From an uncultured Acetobacteraceae bacterium (lineage in GTDB: Bacteria; Pseudomonadota; Alphaproteobacteria; Acetobacterales; Acetobacteraceae), in contig CAIMEK010000108.1 of NCBI GenBank assembly GCA_903839965.1, positions 1 to 16,347 of the forward strand: a stretch of DNA of 16,347 bases, in the 5' to 3' direction. Within the stretch, counting starts at the first letter, position 1, and every line of letters begins with the position of its first letter. Positions 1 through 7,038 of the stretch are shown here, in pieces. Both the position numbers and the translations under genes were made by a program. The notes under the pieces were generated by a model that saw nothing but the letters and a program-made list of their open reading frames with translations, ran no database searches and had not been told where the DNA came from.

Positions 1-395
1 AGAAATTCGCCCTCCTCATCCTGTGCGCAGCCGTCGTGGGAGCAATCTCCCCGCTCATACTCACCTCACCAACCGCCAGCTTCCACCACCGCCTGGCTAA
101 CCCAGCACGACGGCGAAAGCAGGCCGTAAACTACCCCTTTTGGGGCTTATTTTAGTGCCTATGGGGTTATGCCCCGGCGACCCATAGCCGAGCCAAGTTG
201 CTGATTACATTCACAAAATCGGCAACTGGCTGGGGTCCTGATCGGCGGCGATCGGGACCCCAGCCCAGCGATATTCCTTTTGTGACAGCAAAGGCTTACA
301 GTGATCTGGGATGGGGTCCCGCTGCCGGGCCGATTCACACCAAAGGCGCTGTCGCGCCGTCCTGACGGCCATGTGGCCGTGGTGAACGCGGTCTC
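1..395. other. Intergenic/undetermined left edge
   Basis: No gene can be supported here. One plus-strand frame is open from base 3 to a TAG at 153-155 and would give a 50-residue tail with a hydrophobic start (KFALLILCAAVVGAISPL), and its third codon positions are GC-rich at first. It could be the 3' end of a gene that starts outside the window, but another plus frame is also open to 130 and no family is recognised. From about 156 to 395 I see only the hairpin at 228-265 and the downstream side of the dehydrogenase gene. Confidence 0.3.
228..265. repeat. Strong 16-bp inverted repeat (hairpin)
   Basis: The arms GGCTGGGGTCCTGATC (228-243) and GATCGGGACCCCAGCC (250-265) are reverse complements except for one position that can form a G-U pair, around a 6-base loop GGCGGC. 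The hairpin lies about 130 bp beyond the stop of the minus-strand dehydrogenase gene. It could end that transcript, but the minus-strand sequence after it (AGTTGCCGATTTTG) has only a TTTT eleven bases on, not directly at the stem. A remnant of a mobile-element end is the alternative. Confidence 0.6.
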
Positions 396-1460
396 TCAGT
401 CCAGCAACCAGGGTGCCGCGGCGGCCTGGGCGATCTGACGCACCTGATTGAGCAGTCCGGGACCGACAGGAATCCCCTCCACCATGCGTCGCTCGGCATT
501 CTTCCACTGCGGGTCGCCCGCTACCATCACCGGTTGGGCGGGATCGGTCGGCGTTGCCGCACGCAGTTCGCCGCAGAACGTCGCCACGTCGGCCTCGAAC
601 TCGCCCGGATCACGGAACAGGGTGGGATCGATCGCCATGAAGAAGTGTCCGATATCCAGGCCTTGCGGCTTCTTGGTGTGCATCGGGTCGGTGATCAGCG
701 TCGAACCCGACAGGCACGACGTCAGGATATTGACCATCCCCGACAGGCCATACCCCTTGTAGCTTGAATTCTCCGGCGAGCCACCCAGCGAGGTCAGGAA
801 CCCGCCCTTTTCGCTTGCCACCAGCGGGTCATTGCTGGGGCGGCCTTCGCTGTCCAATACCCAGCCGTCCGGTGCCGGCAACCCCTCATTCGCCTTGTTG
901 CGGATGCGGCCCGCGGCCACCGTCGTGGTCGCCATATCCAGCAGGAACGGCACCCCATCGGCGCTGGGCGCGCCGAACGAAAACGGATCGGTGCCAAACT
1001 TCGCCTGCTTGCCGAAGGTCGGCGCGACCTGCCGGTTGGACGCGGAGGTGCAGGCCATGCCGATCAGCCCGGCCTTCGCCGCCATCAGCGTGTAAAAACC
1101 AGCCGCCGCGAAATGCGCGGAATTGTTCACCACGGCGATCGCCATCCCGGATTTCTTCGCCTTCTCGATGACCAGACCCATGGCGAAATAGGACGGCACA
1201 TGGCCGAGGCCGCCGCCGGCATCCACCACCGCGGAGAGCGGCGTTTCCCGCACGATGCGGTGGTGGGCATCCATCTTGATCCGGCCGGCACGGCGGAGCT
1301 TGTCGTAGCCGGGGATCATCGACATGCCATGGCTGTCCACGCCGTGCAGGTCGGCCCAGGACAGGATCACCGATGTCGTTTCAGCGTTCTCTTCCGGCAT
1401 GCCCCAGGCAAGCAGGATCGCCTTGATCTGGGCACGATGGATTGCGTAGGGCGCAGGCAT
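396..1460 (-). CDS. Ldh_2-family malate/L-lactate-type dehydrogenase
   Basis: A 354-residue NAD(P)H-dependent 2-oxo/2-hydroxy-acid oxidoreductase of the Ldh_2 family (malate, lactate, ureidoglycolate, sulfolactate, diketogulonate and similar substrates), presumably cytosolic. Visible marks are GVDSHGM with His44, VVNNSAHFAAAGFY with His116 (residues 111-123), KFGTDPFSFGAP (154-165), LDMATT (175-180) and KGYGLSG (235-241). Length is normal for the family. The ATG at 1458-1460 is chosen because AAGGA stands 8 bases upstream and the family's N-terminus begins here. The frame stays open upstream for 145 codons, but those codons encode a transposase remnant. The next gene upstream on this strand is the PanE-type reductase, separated by IS debris, so the two are probably not one transcript now. 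Family assignment is strong; the substrate is unknown. Confidence 0.93.
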   Translation of the reverse strand: MPAPYAIHRAQIKAILLAWGMPEENAETTSVILSWADLHGVDSHGMSMIPGYDKLRRAGRIKMDAHHRIVRETPLSAVVDAGGGLGHVPSYFAMGLVIEKAKKSGMAIAVVNNSAHFAAAGFYTLMAAKAGLIGMACTSASNRQVAPTFGKQAKFGTDPFSFGAPSADGVPFLLDMATTTVAAGRIRNKANEGLPAPDGWVLDSEGRPSNDPLVASEKGGFLTSLGGSPENSSYKGYGLSGMVNILTSCLSGSTLITDPMHTKKPQGLDIGHFFMAIDPTLFRDPGEFEADVATFCGELRAATPTDPAQPVMVAGDPQWKNAERRMVEGIPVGPGLLNQVRQIAQAAAAPWLLD

Positions 1461-1475
1461 GTTCAATTCCTTCGA

Positions 1476-1490
1476 GTTGTCTGGGACAAC
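1476..1490. promoter_or_regulatory. Palindrome, possible GntR-type operator
   Basis: GTTGTC-TGG-GACAAC is a perfect 6-bp inverted repeat with a 3-base centre. It lies between the IS end (about 1493) and the ribosome-binding site of the dehydrogenase, 16 bases upstream of its ATG. The TTGTC/GACAA half-sites resemble operators of FCD-type GntR regulators, which commonly control hydroxy-acid catabolism. No regulator gene is in the window, so the role is inferred. Confidence 0.3.
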
Positions 1491-1492
1491 GT

Positions 1493-1820
1493 TGGACCTG
1501 CCCCCGCCTCTAATCCATGGGCTACGCAACTTTTCGGGCTGGTTGAGCCTGATCGATGAAGGCCGGGGGGTCAAGTTGGCCAGGGCCGAGTGGGGTCGCT
1601 CCTCGTTGCAGTGCCTCCTCCATACTTTAGTTCGAGCGCGCGCGTCGGCCAGCGACAGGAACCAGGACGCGTGCAAACATTCCGCCCGCAGGCGGCCATT
1701 GAACGCCTCGATGTGGCCGTCGTCCGTCGGATTGCCGGGGCGGGAGAAGGCGATCCCCACGCCGTTCAGATACGCCCACTGGTCCAGCATCCGCCTGCCG
1801 AACTCGAGCCCGTAGCACAT
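1493..1820 (-). pseudogene. IS3-family transposase (OrfB) 3' remnant, with IS end
   Basis: The minus frame encodes the C-terminal third of an IS3-family integrase-core transposase: YGLEFGRRMLDQWAY, FSRPGNPTDDGHIEAFNGRL, AECLHASWFLSLADAR, then NEERPHSAL and a TPRPSSI tail. Everything upstream of the DNG region is missing, including the first catalytic Asp. The expected DNG reads CYG, so the second catalytic Asp is lost as well; the Glu of IEAFN remains. The plus-strand sequence TGGACCTGCCCCC at 1493-1505 looks like the terminal inverted repeat. The frame runs without a stop across that end into the dehydrogenase gene, giving an open frame of 499 codons (396-1895). It is a dead fragment, and translation of the fusion is unlikely because the dehydrogenase has its own ribosome-binding site. 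Confidence 0.85.
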
Positions 1821-1843
1821 CAGGAAGGTGGCTGGTCGTAGTT

Positions 1844-1885
1844 GAGCGGCGCGCAGAGCCCTCTGCGCAGCGCAGCGCGCCGCTC
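1844..1885. repeat. Inverted repeat between the two IS remnants
   Basis: GAGCGGCGCG (1844-1853) and CGCGCCGCTC (1876-1885) are perfect 10-bp reverse complements. Inside them GCGCAGAG-CC-CTCTGCGC (1851-1868) forms an overlapping perfect 8-bp hairpin. The stretch 1821-1970 matches neither transposase remnant and may be a junction, or a third eroded element. Confidence 0.5.
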
Positions 1886-1999
1886 CGGCGGTCAAGGCCG
1901 GAACAGCAGGTTTCCAGAGTCACGGTATTCCAAACCCTGCTCCGCAGACCAACCGGCGATGACCACACGTCAGCTTACGCCGCACTCGGGAATCCTCGT

Positions 2000-2233
2000 A
2001 GCCGTGACGCCTGGCGCGACAACGTCTTTGTTGGGCGGCGCTGGAAGTCGGCGAAGTATGAGGAGGTCTATCTCCGGCCCCATGACACCGTCTCCGATGC
2101 CCGCGCCTCGATCGGCCGTTGCCTTTGCTTTGACAATTCCAGAAGGCCCCACTCAAGTCTTGACCGGAAGACGCCGGACCAAGCCTGCTGCACCGGGCTG
2201 CCGCAAATCGCGGCAGCCCGAACAGGACAGGCG
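2000..2233 (+). pseudogene. IS3-family (IS51-like) transposase 3' remnant
   Basis: The plus frame beginning at 2009 encodes AWRDNVFVGRRWKSAKYEEV followed by a YLRPHDTVSDAR stretch and then RRPHSSLDRKTPDQA, ending near LPQIAAA at about 2218. This is the C-terminal part of the integrase core of an IS3-family OrfB. In intact members the DDE glutamate lies in FVERLW; here it reads FVGRRW, so the catalytic Glu is replaced by Gly. No start, no orfA and no upstream catalytic residues are present, and the frame runs on past the usual stop into unrelated sequence. It is a second, separate IS relic, in opposite orientation to the one at 1493-1820 and from a different IS3 subgroup. From 2234 to 2363 I see nothing recognisable except probable eroded IS end sequence. 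Confidence 0.85.
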
Positions 2234-2363
2234 CTCCACGCATCGGAACCGAAACACGATGCGGGCAATCCGAGCCGCCTCACTCAAGCAGGCCCTGGCC
2301 CGGCGCCGCCTTCCCCTCAGGCTACGCCTGCCGTGACGCGCGGAATGTGTGCGCCATGCCAGC

Positions 2364-3428
2364 TCAGAGATCGGCGACGAGGTCGGGAGACGGCTTGGCC
2401 TGCCCGCGTTCCACCCGCTTCACCAGTTCGTTCAGTCGTGCATGCAGCGTGGCGTCCACCCCGACTTCCACCCCGCGATCCGCCACCAGACCGTTGATGA
2501 AGTCCGTTTCCGTCCGGCGCCCCTTGCGGATGTCCTGCCCCATCGAGGGGCGCTGGTTGTCATCGCGCGTGGTGCAGAGCTGAAGGATTTGCGCCGTGAG
2601 CGCTGCCAGCGCTTCCTTGTCGCCCTCGCCGGCGCGCGCCAGCGTGTCGATGTCGTGTCCGGCATACTCCAGCGATAGGCCCATCGCCTGGCCGACCCGG
2701 ACGGCCTGGCTGCCCAGGCGTATGCTGAGCCAGCGCGTCATCTCGTTGGTGTCGCGCTCGTTTCCGCTTTGTCCGGTGACCGCCGAAACCCCGTTGCGCA
2801 TGGCGTTGATGATCAGCTTCGACCAGCGCACGCCCCACAGGTTGGTGATGGCGACAGCCGGCTCGGCGTGATCTAGCAGCGACCGCACCAGTTCCAGGCG
2901 CCCGGTGATGCGGCCGTGCACCTCGCCCACCTTCAGGCCGACGCGCTGGCGATTGCCGACCGGGGTGGTGCGGAGAACCAGGCCGGGGGCCATCAATTCC
3001 CCGCCGATGCCGCCCACGGCACACCCCATCACGCGACCCCAGCCGACGATCGCCGCTATCCGCTCCTCGTTGATGCCGTTCTGCACCGACACGAACACGC
3101 CGTCCGGCGCCATGTAGGGCAGCATCAACTGGGTTGCCCATTCGGTGTCGTAGGCTTTCACGCTGATGAGGGCGATGTCGATCGGCTCCTCGCGGATCAG
3201 TTGCGGCACGTCGCTGATGTGCAGGGCGCGCACCGGCACGCGGAACGAGGCGCTGGATTCCACGCAGTCGATGGCCAGCCCGTCGCGCCGCATGGCCTGC
3301 ACGTGCTCGGCCCAGCCGTCGACGAAGGTAACATCCTCGCCGACACGCACCATGTTGGCTCCGATGGAGCCGCCGATAGCGCCCGCTCCGACGACAACGA
3401 TTCGCTTGCCCACTGTCATTTCTCCCAT
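2364..3428 (-). CDS. Ketopantoate reductase (PanE/ApbA) family protein
   Basis: A 354-residue NADPH-dependent 2-keto-acid reductase of the PanE/ApbA fold. The N-terminal Rossmann domain shows VVVGAGAIGG (G14, G16, G19), SVKAYDT (89-95) and SVQNGIN (114-120). The C-terminal helical domain carries the active-site pattern: WSKLIINAMRN with Lys204, Asn208 and Asn212, then SMGQDIRKGRRTE with Ser295 and Glu307 in the spacing seen in E. coli PanE. The catalytic set therefore looks complete. The protein is longer than E. coli PanE (about 300 residues), as in many family members tied to catabolic loci, so true pantothenate synthesis is not assured. The first ATG (3428) has little in front of it. The ATG at 3419 has GGGAG only two bases upstream, so the start is uncertain by three codons. 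It is divergent from the MFS gene. Confidence 0.9.
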   Translation of the reverse strand: MGEMTVGKRIVVVGAGAIGGSIGANMVRVGEDVTFVDGWAEHVQAMRRDGLAIDCVESSASFRVPVRALHISDVPQLIREEPIDIALISVKAYDTEWATQLMLPYMAPDGVFVSVQNGINEERIAAIVGWGRVMGCAVGGIGGELMAPGLVLRTTPVGNRQRVGLKVGEVHGRITGRLELVRSLLDHAEPAVAITNLWGVRWSKLIINAMRNGVSAVTGQSGNERDTNEMTRWLSIRLGSQAVRVGQAMGLSLEYAGHDIDTLARAGEGDKEALAALTAQILQLCTTRDDNQRPSMGQDIRKGRRTETDFINGLVADRGVEVGVDATLHARLNELVKRVERGQAKPSPDLVADL

Positions 3429-3899
3429 TGGTCACTCAGCTTACCTCGGATTGCCCGGATGGATGAAGGCGCCGGCACGAGCAACCCCGCGCACCTAGCA
3501 GTCGGTTGCCCGCGGTACAGTTGGATTGCCGGCTTGCTCCACCCGCGGTTTCTTTCGCGGCAATTCTGTCCACAGCGCAAGGATCCAGAAGACCCCGAAA
3601 TGATAAGCAGTTTTGCCAACGCGCACAAACCCCGCCGCCCGGAAAAAGCAACGCCTGCGCCAGCGTCAGGAAACCCAACGGGTGATCCTTTCAAAACATT
3701 GATATAATGCGCGATTCCAACTGGATTTCCGGCAAATCCGCGGTTGCCGCGCGGCACGTCTGCGCACCGGTGGGGCCCGCCGACAGCGCCGCCGCGCAGC
3801 CACCGCTTCCTTTACCCGTCTGCAATAATAGGCCATAGTGTAAGCTTGGCGGTCTCAAAGCGCCGACGAAGTCAATAACAACGGCAGGGAGCAAGTGAA
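3429..3899. promoter_or_regulatory. Divergent intergenic region, 471 bp
   Basis: This spacer separates the minus-strand reductase from the plus-strand MFS gene and must hold both promoters. The clearest plus-strand element is TATAAT at 3703-3708, without a good -35. A weak minus-strand pair is TATCAT (3600-3605) and TTTGTG (3624-3629) with an 18-bp spacer. CCGCGG occurs three times, which may be chance in this composition. No conserved gene is seen on either strand. Confidence 0.4.
3703..3708 (+). promoter_or_regulatory. Candidate -10 box for the MFS gene
   Basis: A perfect TATAAT in an otherwise GC-rich region, inside an AT-rich patch (CAAAACATTGATATAATG). No matching TTGACA lies 16-18 bp upstream. 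If used, it leaves a leader of roughly 185 bases before the GTG start at 3900. Confidence 0.3.
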
Positions 3900-5261
3900 G
3901 TGTCTACATCCGTGTCGGAGCAGACGGCCATGGAGAGCGCCGTCCGCCATCTTGCCACCACGTACAGCCCGCAAGGCAACTACATCGGCTGGTTGATGCT
4001 GGCCTCCATCTTCGTGGAGGCCTGGGACTTCTATTCGATCGCTTTCGTATTGATTTTCGTACGCGAGCAGTTCAATCCACCCGTTCTCATGCTCGGGCTT
4101 ACGGCTGCTGGCATTCAGGCCGGCGTGGTCGTCGGCGCCCTGCTGGGCGGCTGGCTGACCGACAAGCTCGGGCGCCGGCTGATGTTCCTGACCAGCATAT
4201 TCCTGTTCATCATATTGGCGGCGGCGCAGTCGTTCGTGACGAGCGTCGAGCAACTGCTGTTGGTCCGGTTCATCCTTGGCATACCGCTCGGGGCCGATAT
4301 CACCACGGGTTATACTTACATCATGGAATACATGCCCAAAGGCCGGCGCGAGATCATGGGCAATCGCTGGCAGGTCATGTTTGCCGCCGGCCAGGGGGGG
4401 TGCGCCCTGGTGGTGGCGGCGTTTCTGATCTTCGGCATGTCGCACGAGTGGATCTGGCGGATAACCCTGGGCCTTGGGGCGGTGCCCGCCCTGATCATCC
4501 TCATCATGCGAAAGGACCTGCCGGAGACGGCGATATGGCTGATCCGCCAGGGTCGCTTCCGCGAAGGCAAGGCGGTCGCGCTGCGGATGTACAACGACGC
4601 CCTGGATATGCTGCCGGATGCGGATATTGTCGTGCAGAAGCCGCCCGTGTCCGAATTCCTCGCCGACCTGAAGAAGGATCCGATCAAGTGGCGCGCCACC
4701 ATCTATAGCTGGATCGCCTTCTTCTGCTGTGCCGCCGAGTTTTCGACCTTCGGCTTCTACATTCCCGTGATATTCATGATGGTGGGCGTGTCGTCGCTCA
4801 TCGGCACGAGCCTTACGACCGGATTGATCTGGATCGTCGCCGGGATCGCCGGTTGGGTGGGGCCGGCCATTACGCCGAAACTCGGCCATCGTGGCATCGG
4901 CATCGCCGGGTTCTCGACTGTCATCGTCGGCCTGTCGCTTGCGGCCACGGCGCTTTATACCCAGCATCCGTATATCCTGCCGTTTGCCGCGGCGATCATG
5001 ATGTGGGGCCATACCTGGGCGGTGACCAATCCGCTGACCATCGCCACGGTCGTTTCGAGAGCCCGCTATCGCGGCATGGCGGGCGGCTTCGCTTACATCT
5101 TCAACAAGATACCCTTGTTCCTGGGGATCTTCCTGTTCCCGTCGCTGTACGCCGCGATCGGCCAGGCCAACGCCACGGTGTTCGTGATCACCTTCCCGGT
5201 GATCGGGTTGCTGGCGGCGATCTTCATTTTCCGGGAGGTGTACGGTTACCAGACCGACTGA
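3900..5261 (+). CDS. MFS transporter (sugar/organic-acid porter type)
   Basis: A 453-residue inner-membrane secondary transporter with about twelve hydrophobic segments. Near the N-terminus TM1 holds VEAWDFY (39-45). The loop 2-3 motif is GGWLTDKLGRR (83-93), the classic MFS G-x4-D-x2-G-R-R pattern. RFILGIPLGADITTGYTY follows in TM4, and the middle loop has DLPETAIWLIRQGR, like the PESPRWL motif of sugar porters. The start is a GTG with AGGGA nine bases upstream; an ATG ten codons later (3930) is a weaker choice. It is the only convincing plus-strand gene, lies between two catabolic gene groups and is followed by a hairpin terminator. The likely cargo is a sugar acid or aromatic/organic acid, inferred from the neighbours only. 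Confidence 0.92.
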   Translation: MSTSVSEQTAMESAVRHLATTYSPQGNYIGWLMLASIFVEAWDFYSIAFVLIFVREQFNPPVLMLGLTAAGIQAGVVVGALLGGWLTDKLGRRLMFLTSIFLFIILAAAQSFVTSVEQLLLVRFILGIPLGADITTGYTYIMEYMPKGRREIMGNRWQVMFAAGQGGCALVVAAFLIFGMSHEWIWRITLGLGAVPALIILIMRKDLPETAIWLIRQGRFREGKAVALRMYNDALDMLPDADIVVQKPPVSEFLADLKKDPIKWRATIYSWIAFFCCAAEFSTFGFYIPVIFMMVGVSSLIGTSLTTGLIWIVAGIAGWVGPAITPKLGHRGIGIAGFSTVIVGLSLAATALYTQHPYILPFAAAIMMWGHTWAVTNPLTIATVVSRARYRGMAGGFAYIFNKIPLFLGIFLFPSLYAAIGQANATVFVITFPVIGLLAAIFIFREVYGYQTD

Positions 5262-5277
5262 CCTGGAACCCCGGGGG

Positions 5278-5298
5278 CCAGGGGGCGGTGCCCTCTGG
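5278..5298 (+). terminator. Hairpin terminator after the MFS gene
   Basis: CCAGGGGGC (5278-5286), loop GGT, GCCCTCTGG (5290-5298): nine pairs including one G-U, 16 bases after the MFS stop codon. The following TCTTGCCC is only weakly T-rich, so termination may be partial. Confidence 0.5.
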
Positions 5299-5393
5299 TC
5301 TTGCCCGCGTTGTCGGGCGGGTGCGAAGCCGACCGGTTGGTCGCAGAAACCGGAACGACAACGCGGCACGAATCACCGGCCTGCGAAACGACG

Positions 5394-5423
5394 AAGGGCA
5401 TCGGGATCGCTCCCGGGGCCCTT
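5394..5423 (-). terminator. Hairpin terminator at the end of the catabolic operon
   Basis: AAGGGCATCGGGA (5394-5406) and TCCCGGGGCCCTT (5411-5423) pair over 13 positions with a two-base internal mismatch around a TCGC loop. It lies 26 bases past the stop of the SnoaL-like gene when read on the minus strand. The trailing sequence CGTCGTTTCG is only mildly T-rich. With 5278-5298 it forms a pair of hairpins separating convergent genes. Confidence 0.45.
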
Positions 5424-5449
5424 GCCTTGTCGGCTCCTGCAGCAGCAGG

Positions 5450-5899
5450 CTATTTCGAGCCGTCGGCAGGCGGCGGGGCCAGGTTGAGGCCGAGCTTCCC
5501 CAGGATGTCGTGCGCCAGGCGCCGGCTGCGGAAGCGCCATCCCTCCGCGCCCTTGACGAGCTCATCGATGTAGCATCCGGCGACGATCGGCTCGGGACCG
5601 TTGCCCTCGCCGACGAACACCAGGTAGCTGGCGCGCGAAGTCGCGGTGTTGCCGGCCACGCGGATCCGGTCGTTCATCACGTAGTGCTTGCGTACGATCC
5701 CGGAGTCCCGCGGCGGGATATTGTGCGCGAGCAAGGCGCTGATCTCGGCGTGGCCGCGCGCCTGGCTGTAGGTCGCCAACCATTCGCCGTCCTCGGTGAA
5801 CAGCGCCGCCACGCCGGCGTAGTCGCCGTCATCCATGCGAAAGCAGTACTCGCTGAACAGCTCCCGAATGGCTTCCTTGTCCTCGAGTAGTCCGGACAT
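5450..5899 (-). CDS. SnoaL-like (NTF2 fold) protein
   Basis: A 149-residue single-domain protein of the SnoaL-like/NTF2-like superfamily, a cone-shaped fold used by small isomerases, hydrolases and dioxygenase beta subunits. The N-terminus EDKEAIRELFSEYCFRMDDGDYAGVAALFTEDGEW is typical, and a Tyr/His-rich middle (GIVRKHYVMNDRIRV) and the terminal strands are present. The start at 5899 has AAGGGAG eight bases upstream. It is the last gene of the probable operon, 33 bp after the enolase-superfamily gene. The reaction cannot be predicted; an isomerase or dehydratase helper acting on the same substrate is possible. It is not closely similar to the two smaller NTF2-like proteins at 8913 and 10566. 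Confidence 0.85.
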   Translation of the reverse strand: MSGLLEDKEAIRELFSEYCFRMDDGDYAGVAALFTEDGEWLATYSQARGHAEISALLAHNIPPRDSGIVRKHYVMNDRIRVAGNTATSRASYLVFVGEGNGPEPIVAGCYIDELVKGAEGWRFRSRRLAHDILGKLGLNLAPPPADGSK

Positions 5900-5932
5900 G
5901 CCTGTGACTCCCTTCGCGTGTTGAGCGGGCTG

Positions 5933-7015
5933 TCAGGACAGCACCGCTTCCGTGCGGCGCGCGATCAGCGCCATGTCGATTTCCACGCCCAGGCCCGGGC
6001 CGGTCGGCGCGTGCAGCAGCCCATCGGCGTCGATCGCCAGCGGATGCACCAGACCGTAGGAGTGCACCGGGTCGGGATACAGCATTTCGAAATATTCGCA
6101 GTTGCGGATTGCCATGGCCACATGCAGGCCGGCGATGTCGCTGAGCGAATTGCCGCTGTAGTGGATTTCGTAGCGCATGCCGAACGCCTCGGCGAGGTGC
6201 GCCGTCTTGATCATGGTGGTGATGCCGCCTTTGCAGGGAATGTCGCCGCGCAGGAAATCCGTGGCATGCTGGGTGATCCAGATCGGGTAGGTGTCCAGCC
6301 CCCCGGCGGGAAACTCGGTCGCCATGATGGGGATGTCGAGTTTCTGGCACAGCTGGGCGTAGTTGTGGATGTCCTGGTCGCCGAGCGGATCCTCGAACCA
6401 CAGGTAGCCCAGCCGCTCCAGTGCGCGGCCGATCAGCATCGCATCCTGGTAGGTGTAGCTCCAGGCGCCGTCGAGCATCAGCGGGAAGCCGTCGCCCAGC
6501 GTCGCGCGCACCTCCTCGGCAATGGCGATGTCGAGCGCTGGGCGTTTCGGCGGGTGGATCTTGAAGCCACGGAAGCCGCGCTCCTTGATTTGCCGGGCCT
6601 GCTCGAGATAGGGCGCCTTTTCCTGCATGAACTGCGAGCACCCATAGGCGGGAATGCTGCTGCGATAGCTGCCCAGCAGTTGGTGGATCGGCAGGCCGGC
6701 GATCTTGCCCGCCAGGTCCCACAGGGCCACGTCCACCGCGCCCACGGTCCGGTAGCCGGCCATGCGCGTCAACCGGCGCATTTCCTGATGCAGCCGCTCG
6801 TGCTGCAGCGGGTCCTGGCCCAGCAGCATCGGCTTGAGCAGCCGCATCAATTGCGGGCCGTCCATCGAGGCCGGGTTGTCGAGAGCGCCGAGAAAGGCGA
6901 GGCCCTCGAGGCCGGAATCGGTGATGAGGCGCAGCAGGCCGAGATTGCCTTCCGGCCCGCCCCGGGGCGGCGGCGGCGCCGTGAACAGCGTGAGGGTAAC
7001 GTCGGTGATCTTCAT
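5933..7015 (-). CDS. Enolase-superfamily dehydratase/racemase (mandelate racemase-like)
   Basis: A 360-residue cytosolic TIM-barrel enzyme of the mandelate racemase/muconate lactonizing enzyme family, in which a base removes the proton alpha to a carboxylate with Mg2+. Metal ligands are visible as Asp182 (MLDGAW), Glu208 (WFEDPL) and Glu234 (MATEFP). The second-strand basic motif is K152-I-H154 rather than KxK, and the opposite base is His285 (YEIHYSGN) with Asp258 before KGGIT as the probable dyad partner. This fits a sugar-acid dehydratase more than a racemase or a cycloisomerase. The ATG at 7015 is chosen because AAGGAA lies five bases upstream and MKITDV is the family's usual start; the frame is open for 88 more codons upstream but those overlap the NIPSNAP gene. 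The NIPSNAP gene ends 23 bp upstream. Confidence 0.93.
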   Translation of the reverse strand: MKITDVTLTLFTAPPPPRGGPEGNLGLLRLITDSGLEGLAFLGALDNPASMDGPQLMRLLKPMLLGQDPLQHERLHQEMRRLTRMAGYRTVGAVDVALWDLAGKIAGLPIHQLLGSYRSSIPAYGCSQFMQEKAPYLEQARQIKERGFRGFKIHPPKRPALDIAIAEEVRATLGDGFPLMLDGAWSYTYQDAMLIGRALERLGYLWFEDPLGDQDIHNYAQLCQKLDIPIMATEFPAGGLDTYPIWITQHATDFLRGDIPCKGGITTMIKTAHLAEAFGMRYEIHYSGNSLSDIAGLHVAMAIRNCEYFEMLYPDPVHSYGLVHPLAIDADGLLHAPTGPGLGVEIDMALIARRTEAVLS

Positions 7016-7038
7016 GGCTTTTCCTTGCATCGCCGCAA

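Noticed and set aside
211..507. A 98-codon minus-strand ORF at the left edge
   Set aside because: Overlaps the end of the dehydrogenase gene, crosses the 228-265 hairpin, and has no domain pattern or clear ribosome-binding site.
3486..3790. Repeated CCGCGG and TTGCC(C)GCGG words as a possible operator array
   Set aside because: Three short GC-rich words with irregular spacing are expected by chance in DNA of this composition.
3855..5369. A 504-codon minus-strand open frame opposite the MFS gene
   Set aside because: Its product is a His/Asp/Gln/Arg-rich string with no family pattern, while the plus strand encodes a clear twelve-segment transporter. It is an antisense shadow caused by high GC.
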